A stretch of DNA of 64,000 nucleotides, taken from contig NC_054535.1 in NCBI RefSeq assembly GCF_017654505.1, positions 49,560,848 to 49,624,847 of the forward strand, written 5' to 3'. Position numbers and translations under genes: made by a program. Origin of the DNA: Polyodon spathula (Eukaryota > Chordata > Actinopteri > Acipenseriformes > Polyodontidae). The notes under the pieces were generated by a model. The model worked only from the letters and a program-made list of their open reading frames with translations, ran no database searches and was not told the origin of the DNA. Positions 40,501 to 52,318 of this stretch are shown piece by piece. Numbering within the stretch: the stretch's first letter is position 1; each line of letters starts with the position of its first letter.

Positions 40501-40776
40501 AGGCTAAATCTATACTGTAGCTCCAGTTTCAGCAGAGAGATGTTTGAAAGTGCAGGTTCAGTTAATCTGGACTTGAGCTGTGTTCTGTTCAAGTGTCTTT
40601 AAATTGTAAATCTACTCCATCAAGTTAAATGAGAGAATAAACAGAACACGGTTCTATTAGGCAAATTAGGCTTTCTGTTTCGTAAAGTGACCACAACAAA
40701 GTATCAGTGTGAGGGAGGTGAGGGCGACAAAATCAAAAAAGTGTCCGGTTAAAAAAAAAAAAAAAAATGTGTGTCC

Positions 40777-40820
<44 letters not shown>

Positions 40821-43800
40821 CATAATGCTGAAATAACATGTGCAGATTACATTATGTAAAAATATAAACATGTACAATAAGCCTATACAGTCTCCAGTAC
40901 AGTAGTACAATCTAATTAATACACAGTACAATGCAAAAATACTGCAATATTATTTTAAAATAAAACTAAATGATGTTAGCTGATTTTCTTTTTCACCGTA
41001 GCCTACTTAGTACACAATTAACATAAAATAGATCACTGTCGCACTGACACGTTATGATACTATACAGTATCTTACATATACTGCACACACTTTACAGAAA
41101 TAAATCATTTTTTAATTGACGTAGAGCATTTTGCAGTGTAGTGCAAGTAAAACACATAGCCTACATGCTAGACCACCTTTGCAAAAGTAATTAAGGACTT
41201 AAAATTCTGAATTTAAATATTGTAGTCCACATCTTGCATAAACCACTGGAGTCAAGCAGTATTTCTAAAAGCTTCTTGCCGTTATCCAACCGATCAATCG
41301 CAGTTTGTTTAAACTCTGTAGTTTGTTTCGATGCCCTCTTTTAGCCATCTTCTTAATTTTAGCAATTTAGTACCAACTTGTATTTGTTCTTCCATTATTT
41401 TCATCCTGTCTCTGGTGTCAGTATAACAGCTTTGTTTTAATTTTTTTCCCCCCAGTGTCTCACAGTGACCTCATGTCAAAGTTAATTCAATATTATTGGG
41501 AGACATACGTTGTGTCTGACATATCCAAATGTACGGCATAACAGTGTCTTTATTAGCAAGGGACTACTGTATTCACCACAATCTAAGCAGGAAAGAGCTA
41601 TGACAAACCTTACCTAGTTTCATTTCTGTCCTTCATCATGGGTATTTCATATTTCTGGGAATGCATATCCATAAACAACATGATATGGTACACTTGTGGG
41701 ATATGCAACCAAAGAAACATTAAGATTAAAAGAATAGAAGCCAGCATTACCAACATGCACAAACCTTTATAGCAACACTGCACAGTTTATTCTCTGTGGG
41801 CTATGTTTCTGTTATCTTGTAGTCAGGCAGCTAATTCACAAAAGAACATCCTGTACAAAGAAACTGAACAACAACAAGTAAAAAAAAAAAAAAACACAAT
41901 CGCCTGTACAGACAAAAGGACTTGTTAGTGCACTGAGGAAACAGCACCCACTTCCTGTGGTTGCTGTGCAGGGGGCCCTCAACCTGCTGTCCTAGGCAAA
42001 CCTACATAAACTTCTTAGAGGAAAATACTTCAACGACATTATTTATTGTTAGCAATAGCAGTAGTATGACTAGCAATGTAATGCTAAATGTTACACAGAA
42101 AAACAATGCAATAAATGTACTTATATTAAACAACATTAAGCATTAACCACAAGCCTGGATTCTGCCAATTAACTGAGAAAATGACTGGTTATTAGCAAGA
42201 TAATTCCCATGGCATCAAAGTTCTGATTTCCAATTGCACAGTTCATCTTATTTGTTTGCCGAATTAAAGCTTATTTTACAAAACTATTTTCTCCCCACAT
42301 CAATTTTTCAAATGAGAAAACATGATCTTTCAGAAACAACAGCACTTTACATTTAAAAAAAACACAAACACCGTAAAAGCTAAACCAGAGGCCCCATTAC
42401 TTTTCTCTGAAGAGCTGGCTAACAAATAAAGGCGCAGAGCAAACAGGCAGGTGGGCAGACGCTTGGGCTACGCATACAAATACAAATACAATGCCAGGTT
42501 AGCTTGGCACCATGCCAGCCCAGTGAATTACACCAATCCAATGCCTGCTGGGACTCTTTTCTGCTGCTGTTATCTACTCCACACAGAGCTTTCACTGCGC
42601 CTCAATGAAAACACACATACAGATCACAAAAATGTAGTGTAAACTAAGTCTATCACAGACTTTTTGCATGTTTCATTAAATATTTTAAAAGCTGACTCAT
42701 TTGAGCCTCTTCAAAAACAACATTCCTTAAATCTCTCCTTAATGGGTAAAGGGCTTCCATATTCCTATTTTCTATATTGTTGTCTCTTAAACATCAAAGT
42801 GGTACATTGTTTAAGAATAAAAAAACCCTGGATGGTTTTGATATTTTTGACAGCTTTGGGCCTTTTAATCCACATGCATTTTTAAAAAATTGTATTTAAT
42901 GTACCAGTAGACCATTCAATAGACTTTGTATCAGCATATATGTAGAAGAATATTTTCAGCAGACAGAACCTAATCTGCTTACCTAAGAGACTGCCAACAG
43001 TACTGTCCACCATTGCTTCCTCTTTAATTACGACATTCAACTGTGCTTCAGCCCTATTTGTCCCATTGCCTGGGGAACAGGGCCTCTCCAGCTGTTGAAG
43101 AAAATATGAAATAGTTGCACTTGGGTTATGTAGAAACTCATAAGTGTACATGTGGAAGAGATGTTCTAATTAACACTTTGAACTGATTTGAATGTGCTAC
43201 ATTTTGCTGTCTTTAACATCCCGTGACTACAGTAGACAAATGTTTCCCATGTTACGAAGTTGTAGTTGTGTATGGAGGTACTCCTAGAATCCTACTTTCA
43301 TATGTTAAGTTTCACCGCTTTGTGTATTTCAACCTTTTTTACCTTATACCAGGGTTGGCCAAACTTCCTGACCCTACGAGCCCCATAACAACATTTCCAT
43401 ATGGTTGACAGCCGCAAGACACATACTGTAAAACATGACATGTTTGCGAGCAAGGCATTTTAAATACTAGCACTGTTGTGCAGTACAGTAGTTGTTATCT
43501 CTTGACACAAGAACAAGGGATAATATTGCAGATCCTTACAGTTTGTGTAATTTGTATTGTACTGTTGATCTACCGATGTATTACACTTTAAATGCAACAC
43601 CATGGTGTTTTTTAAATTATTTCTGTTTATTCTGTATGTATTACGCACTTTACATAAAATATATTCAGTTATTATGAAGCAAAATACAGTAACTGACCTG
43701 ATTTCACCAAAAACACCACATAAAAAGACACATTTTTGTAAGGATTCTTTTTGACAAGCTCTTCCCTTGAAGATCTGAATGCTGGGTTTTGAAAAAAAAA

Positions 43801-46800
43801 AAAAAAGAAAAGACGCGTTTTTCTTTGTATGGCTGATGCGTGTATGAAATACTTTTGAGAGCTTTGTGGATGCCAAATGCACTGCATTATTTTGAAAGGG
43901 ATTACAGTACCTGCTCATGACGAGATGTAAGATATGTAAATATCGTATTAATTTTAGACCTGCAAGATAACATTTAAACATGCATTCTCTAGTCTAGCGG
44001 CGACACTCCAATTTCATAAAAAGATTAATTTATCTGAGTAAGGACAATTAGCACAAGCGATATTTCATGCTTGCTATTCAAAACTTGCTTGAGTCGTTAA
44101 ATCAGCTTCTTTATTGAACACCAAAAGGAGCATCTGCCTTCAGTCTGATCCAGGAGGATATTCAGATGCAAATGTGTTGTGATTTGTTTGATAATGATGT
44201 TTGAGGTTGCCTGCCTTGTAGACTACACTACAGTGTAGAAGTGATTTGTTGCCTGCAGATGAGACACAGTTTGCAGTGAAAGCAAACTCTTTCTCCTGGT
44301 TTAAGGCCTCATATGTTTGCTTATTACTCGTGGATAGTTTGCTCGATACCATTGTCTCCAGGAAACGAACGAGCACTTAATTCAAAATTATAAAATGTAC
44401 TTTTAACTGCACATCCGGCTTTCACTCTGTGAAATATGCAAGAGCCAGTGAGTGGTGCAGAAAATCAACAAGTGAAGAAATATCCTTGCAGTGAACATGC
44501 AGGCTCAAAGAAACAGGAGAGAAGAAAGAATCATTAACATAAATGAACACAAAGAACAAAAATTATGAACTTGTACTGTTTATTTTTACTTACTTTCTTT
44601 TCATTTTTGTTGATTACTCTTTCTTCAGTTCATTCAAGCTTGAACTCCTGAAGAGCCACGGTTTGGCCATCTCTGCCTTATCCGATCAACTTCTGCCTCC
44701 CCTTGTATTTAAATATCTAAACAATTATCTCCTAGCTGCCCAGGAAGGTAATTGGTGTATCTTATTACAAGAAATTTTAGCTATGCATATACTTAGCAAA
44801 AAATGGATTACCTTAATTAATTTGATCTTGTCTTCTTTGTCCACTTTTTTCTTTCCTGCAAAACAAAATTAATTACTGAATGTATCGCTACTAGCTGTGT
44901 AAAGGAGTTGGGTGACAGATACAAAGACAGTTACGTTTTCTTATTGCTACAGTGTTGTTACAATTATACTCCCAGTGTATTACCCCAAATAAATTCTACC
45001 AGAACCTGCAATCACAATACAATGGTTATATAATTGATAATGCAGTGTTGCTGATCCTGTAGCTCACTGGTTACCAGTGTGTACAGGTTCAAAGCATTGT
45101 GATACTATCTGCATGTCAAATTATTAACATAATCCAAAATTGTCCTATTCTACCACTGGGGGCCTTTGAGCTTCCATTGCCTCATGGTACAGTACATTGC
45201 CATTGTAAGGTATTGCAGGTCACATGCTGTAATAACTGTACGTGTGCTTTATGTCCATTTGGGATCTCATAAGTGCCTGTGATTTTAAATAGATAAAGCA
45301 ATAAAGGAAACCAATTGAAAGGCTAGATTACAATGGAGCTGCTTTAATACAATTAGAACACAGTATTAGTAAATGACAGTCAATTAAATACTTCAAATGG
45401 CTGAACTTTAACTGTGCATAGCCACAAAAAGGCTGGGTCTTACATACGGGCATTTCCACGCTAACAGGGTACACATGTGTAACAGAAAGTTTGCACAATA
45501 AACTTCATGATGTGATGTTCACCCCCCTCTTATCATATGCTCTAGACTCTCAATGACATGGAATTATTAAAGGGAAGATAACTTTTCATGTTGCACAAAT
45601 GTTGCAGGCACTTGAAGTTCATACTCCATGCACGGTGACACTGTGAATGAGGGCGGACACAAGGCATTAAAAGAACCCAAAAAATGACTTGTTATTTAAC
45701 GACATGTTATTACGGAAAAACAGTCAAAGATCGGAGTCCAAGGCATTACTTATGATGCTTTAATCAAAAGTTGTGTTGCTTGCACACAATTAGCAGACGC
45801 CTTTATCCAAGGCGACTTTGTGAGGGTGTACCGAGTGGCTGATGTTAAACAGGGAGGACGAACAACCAAAAATTCAGTTAAACGAAACAAATACTTTATT
45901 TGTGAACAAAAGTAAGCTTGTTCTTTCAACAAATAACTATTTACACTGACCCTGCATAAAACAACAAAAAAAAATATATACAATGGCAGATAGCACAATC
46001 CTTCTATCCCGAGGCTACCACAAAGGTCAGGTACTAACCTCCAGCCCACCCAGAGCTTCTCATACTGACCTCTTTTATACCTTATCTCAGGTAGGTCCCT
46101 CCCCCCAGCAAAACCAGTACCCATAATAATGATACATTAACCCAGATTAAACGTACCCTCTATGGAAAAGGTAAGCGTGGAAAGAACAGAGCATATCAAG
46201 CACAAGCCTAAGGCGCGCACTGCCCTTTCCATACAGACAACAGCCTGCCACAGAGAACAAGCAGACGTGCACTACCAGCGTTTCTTAAATCCAATGGTAA
46301 GCACCATCTCTATAACTAATTGTTAACAATCTTAAATCTCACAACTCCTGTATGTAGAAGCATTATCATTAGCAAAGAATACTTCAAATGATACATCGCA
46401 CTAAAAAAAACAACACATGTATAAATACAGATTTCATTCTTAAGCCATTCCCCGATTCCTGACAAGCAAATACACACAGCTGTATAAATCAAGTAAATTA
46501 CCTTCTTTATTAATCCAGAGAGATAGAAGATGTAATCTACAAAATAATTATACACTTCAGCAAGTGAGTGATATCTCGTAACCACAATCACGTTCGCAAC
46601 ACAAAGGACCGACACCAACAGATCAATAACAATAACACTGTGACGCAAAATGACGACTCTCTTCAGTCCGAAGTCAAAGGGCGTGGGTCAAAGTCACAGA
46701 TAATGAATAATGTATGGCGCCGTTTTAGATTTACTACAGCCGACTTCCTGTTTGTTAAGAACATAGAAATGAGTGGACAGACTTCAGGACGCAAGATTAA

Positions 46801-49800
46801 AAACCTTTATTAGTGATTAACAAAATCCTGCATCCCCAAAAAACATGTTTTAATAAAAACTACTGGTATAAATCGGCTCCTAAAAAAGAAAACTTTGAGT
46901 GTTATTCCTTCCTAGAGAGCTAGGAATAGTATAAATGTCAATGTCCAGATAAAATTTCTTCAACTTTTTTTTTTTCACACAAAGTTATCAACACTATATG
47001 CCAACTTAAAGACCCCAGAGATGTACCCTACTTAGTTCAATCCAGACAGTTGTCAGGCTGATGCGCTGGGGAGACCACACTGTGGTTGATCCCCGGAGCC
47101 AGCATGGCAGCCGTTGTGTGTGCTGATGTGCTGGGGAGGCAAAATAAGCTGATGCCTGGAGCCAGCATTACACTTCAGCAATCAACACCAGCCAGAAGGA
47201 TATCTATATCATCAGATGGAAAACAACGCAAATGGATGGAGATGCAGATGGATCACATTAGTTTACTGTAACGCTACATCTTAGTTGGTGTTATCTTGGC
47301 AAGAGCCAAGTTCAAATCAGCATGAAGTTTTAACATCTACTCTCATGTAATGGAAATCATGAAATTCTGGATACGTCCAGTGACGGCTGTGAATAGTGCA
47401 GCTGGTAACAAGGGAAAGACCTTGTGACAGCATGGAGAGACAGCTGACAGGAGGAAAGAGACCCCATTGGGGCTGGCAAGGGTTAGCTACCCTTGTTGGT
47501 AGTATCCAGCTTTGTGTTTCAAACATAAACAGGATGCTGAAGAAACCCGCCATAGGCTTCTAAGAAATTCAAAAGAAAAATACCCCTAGAGTCTGCGAGA
47601 GCGGGGGCGGAAGATGACTCAATGTTGGACAACACGGTGAATGACTTAGGAACAGAAACGGATATGAGAATGGAGAGTACTTCACAAAAGACTAGTTCAA
47701 GATCTGCAGTTAGCAAAGACATGGAACTCCAGGTTTGTGTCTGTGGGTGTGTCACAGAGACGGCCGAAGTGGGCGGCATCAGAACCAGGAAAAGGAATGA
47801 AATACACAAAACACAGGACGGATGAAATGAAATGATGATGGCGCTGGCTGGCGCCGGTTTATTGTAAAATAAAAGGGTTTACAAACAAAAGACAGGACAC
47901 GGCACTTCATGCCAAAATAAACAGACAAACAAAACGAATAGACACGGACAAAACACAGAGTGGACGAACGCTACACAAACAATTGAAATCTATATTTACA
48001 CTTATCTATCTCTTTCTCTCTCTCTCCCGTTCTCCACTCCCGAACACACAACCGCCAGTATGTGACAACTTGCATCTATATATACTGTTGTGCTGGGATT
48101 CAATTACCAATTAATTATTCACTTGAATCCCAGCACGTGAATTAATAAAGTGCAATTCCCCGTGCTCACATATTACTACATTTTACTTGCACGTGAAGTG
48201 CTGTGCAATCCTCGTGCCTAAATACACACATACATTTTAAACACTTGTGTTACAGACCCGTTTATATCCCGTGTACCAATGTCTATACACCAACATTTAA
48301 ACACACCACATGCAACACATAACAGATAATATACACAGGGGCGGGCACTTTGTCACAGGGTGGAACAAGGCAACAATGGTCAGGGTTTGAAGATTCATCA
48401 AGGGAGAATTAAATCCTTGAGGGAGAAGGGACAAGTGCCTCACTTTGATCAGTACTGCTTATGAAGTCAGTCAAGTCAGTCGAATGAAATCCAGCGACAG
48501 GAAGCAAATCACAGTTCGCAGGATATCAGCACCCCCGTCATAGATGTGAGGAGGACTTGCATGGATACAACTAGTGGTGAACTTAATGATCCTTGCGAAC
48601 CCGGTCAGACGAACCAGCGTAAGAGAGAAAAGAACCTCAACGGGCACAAGCCTGGAGTTAAATAGCCAACAGCTTGTGAGAAAACTGCGTGGGACACAGT
48701 AAACACAGATCTCTGTTTTGTGTTGGAAAGGTTAAGTGGAACAGTTGAAAAGAAGCTGGATAAATTTGGGGATATCAACTACACATATGGAAGCAAGAGG
48801 TTTGGAGTTGAAAAAACAAAGGAAAAAGTACAGATTGAAAGCTTAGTTAGAGAGGCAGCTGAGGAAGCAATGAAGAAGAGCAGAAAAGTCAGGAGGGACT
48901 CCATCTGTTACAAAGGGTCATAAAAGACAAGCTTGCAACACTGCACAGAGCTGAGTGCCTACGGAAACGCTACAAAAATAAGGAACGTGCGAGAACTAAC
49001 TTTTATAAAGATCCATTCAAATTTGTAAAGAAGATATTTACCAGTGAGAAAAATGGCACACTATAATCATCTAAGTTTGAGCGGGAGACATATTTGGAGG
49101 AAACACATACAGATTCAAAAAGGCAGGAGCTTAATGTTAATTCCTTCAGACATCCCACCTATCAATGCACCAGAATACCAAATGAAGGACTGTGCACCTA
49201 AGTGGAAAGAAGTAGAGCAAGCCGTGAAAAATGGAAAGGCGTCATTATCACTGGGGCCTAATGGAGTTCGTACAGAGTGTACAAGAGTGCTTCAGGACTT
49301 CTACGAATCCTGTGGAAATTGATGAAAGTGGCATGGGAAAAACAGGTTGTACCAAGAGCATGGCGCTGAGCAGGTGAAGTCTTTATACCAAAGGGAAAAG
49401 ATTCTACAAGCATCAGTCAGTTTCACCCTATTTCCCTATTAAACATAGAAGGCAAGATTTTCTTCAGCATTATTGCTCAGAGATTGTCAACTTACCTGTC
49501 AAAAGACGTGACATTCCTGGATTTGGCTAATGCATATGGTTCAGTGTCACATTAACAACATTGATATTTTTTTAGTGTACCGATGGCAATAACAAATTTA
49601 GTGAAAGCCTACTTTGTAGATTTTCAATTTAATTTTTCAACTTCAGAATTCAGTACTACATGGCAATGCTTAGAAGTTTGAATAACGGCAGGATGCACCA
49701 TTTCTCCACTGGCTTTTACCATGGCAATAGAAGTAATTAGTAGGGCAACAAAATGGGTAGTGGGAGGAAAGCGCTTGGCTTCTGGAATGCGACTACCACC

Positions 49801-52287
49801 AATTCGAGCATACATGGATGACATGACAATCATGACTACAACAGTAGCCTGCACTAATCGGTTATTGGGCAAATTAACCAATAACATTGAATGGGCACAA
49901 ATGCAATTCAAGCCCACTAAATCAAGGAGCATCTCTATAATTAAAGGTAAAGTAGTAGAGAAAAGGTTCTACATTAACGGTAAGGTAATACCAACGCTGT
50001 CTGAAAAGCCACTAAAAAGTCTTGGGAGATGGTAAGACGGGGATCAAAAGGATACAGAAGGGTTGAAGAGCTTAGACAGCGGTGCATTACTGGGCGATAT
50101 GAAGCTCTGGTGCTTTCAGTTTGGTCAACTGCCAAAGCTGCTGTGGCCACTGACTGTGTACAAGGTTTCCTTGACAACAGTTTAAAAGCTGGAAGCTTTA
50201 ATCAGTTCATACGTCAGGAAATGGTTGGGAGTTCCACACTGCCTCAGCTACCAGACTCTGCTCTAACCGAGGAGTTGAAGTGCGCCAAGGTCCGACTGGA
50301 AATTACATTAATAGATTCACGCGACAAATGCGTAAGGGAGGCAGCACCTGTGTTGAAAACTGGAAGAAACTGGGCGGCAAAGAAAGCTGTGGAAGATGCT
50401 AAGGCTGCCCTTCGAAACGGTGATATTATGGGGCAAGTTCAGCATGGAAGAGGGGTCTCTTGGTCTCAGTTCAGCTCCTCTTATGGCACAAGGCAATCCC
50501 AATTCAAAGGAGGATGCTGGTAGTCAACAAGGTGCAAAAGCAGGAGGAAAGGATGAGGTGTATAAAGGCCATTTCCCAGGTCAAGCAGGGAGAATGGATG
50601 AGACGGGAGAGTGTGGAACAATGCAAAGATCGGCTGACAAGACCTATGGACAATGGAACAAAGCAGGATCAGTTTCCTCATCAGTTCAACATATGATTTT
50701 CTCCCATCACCACAGAACCTAAACCTCTGAGTGGGTGAGGATCCCTCATGTCCTTTGTGTTCATCACCTGCAACATTAAGGCACATTTTGACAGGATGTA
50801 AGGTGGGACTTAGCCAACGATGGTTTACTTGGCACCATGACCAGGTGCTGCGATGTTTGGCCTTAGAATTGGAAGACAAGCGTAACCTGACAAATAGGTT
50901 GCCACCAGTTCCATCAAAGTATTACACATAAGAGATGATATTCCTCCGTCCAGGAGAGAAACCACCAAGAAAAGGTGTTAAAACCAAGCCTCGCCCAGGA
51001 CAACTGGAAGCTGCTATAGGCTTATTTTTCCAACTGAGATTGACACCACTAACCTTCAACCAGACATTGTCTTGTGGTCTGGATCAGCACGCCTTGTTCA
51101 TCTGGTAGAGTTAACAGTGCCATGGGAGGATGCTGTGGATGAGGCGTATGAGAGGTAGAAACTTCGGTATGCTCAACTAGCTGCTGAAGCAGAACAGCGA
51201 GGATGGACAGTCTGGGTTTACCCAGTGGAGGTGGGTTGTCGAGGATTTTTGGCACATTCTACAACACGGTTTCTCAGAGATGTCGGATTCAGTGGCCATG
51301 AGTTGCGTCGCACAGTGAAGAACTTATCTGAAGCAGCAGAAAGGAGCAGCAACTGGCTGTGGTTGAGACAGAAAGATTGTCTACAACACTTCACATACAT
51401 TTAAAGTAGTTAATATGTGACCACGAGGTTGCACATAATGAATTCACATGCTGGGGTTCAAGTGAATAATTAATTAGTTGCCAGTTGCTCCGCATCGCCT
51501 GGGGTTGCCCGCCGCTCCGCATCGACTGGGGTTGCCAGTCACTCCGCGTCGCCTGAGGTTGCCAGTCGCTCCGCTCCGCCTGGGATTGCCAGTCGCTCCG
51601 CCTCGCCTGGGGTGGCCAGTCGCTCCGCCTCGCCCGGGGTTGCCAGTCGCTCCGCATCGCCTGGGGTTGCTCGCCGCTCAGCATCGTCTGGGGTTGCCCG
51701 CCACTCAGCATCGCCTGGGGTTGCCCGCCGCGCCGCATCGCCTGGGGTTGCCAGCCGCTCAGCATCGCCTGAGGGTGCCAGCCGCTCAGCATCGCCTGGG
51801 GTTGCCCGCCTCTCAGCATCACCTGGGGTCGCTGGGACTGCTTTGCCTGGGGTTGCCTGCCGCTTCACATCGCCGGGGGCTGCCTGTTGCTCCGCAAATA
51901 CTGAGGCCGGAACCCCAACAAGGGGAGCTGCCTGCCACAAAGAAGGGGGAGGAGGTCTGGAGATCACCAACCCCAGCAGCAGTTTCGCTGCCGGAGATCG
52001 TGGGGGAGGTCAGGAGACCTGCTCCCTCTGCAGCAGTTTCGCTGCCGGAGATCGGGGGGGAGGTCAGGAGACCTGCTCCCACTGCAGCAGTTTCGCTGCT
52101 GGAAGTACTGTGGTCAGAGCCCCACCCAGGGGAGCTGCCGGCTCCGAAGAAGGGGGGAGGTCAGACCACCCCCCAAGCAGCCTTTCCGCTGCCAGGACTA
52201 CCCTGGCAGGAGTATGCCACCCTGCTGTCAGCACTGCATGGGATTTAACAGCGCCTCCAAGTGTCAGACCAGGAGAGGTATTGTGTG

Positions 52288-52318
<31 letters not shown>

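Noticed and set aside
43460..43981. 173-codon minus ORF in irf2 intron 4
   Set aside because: Inside the hAT element but without hAT motifs; probably non-coding decay between its ends.
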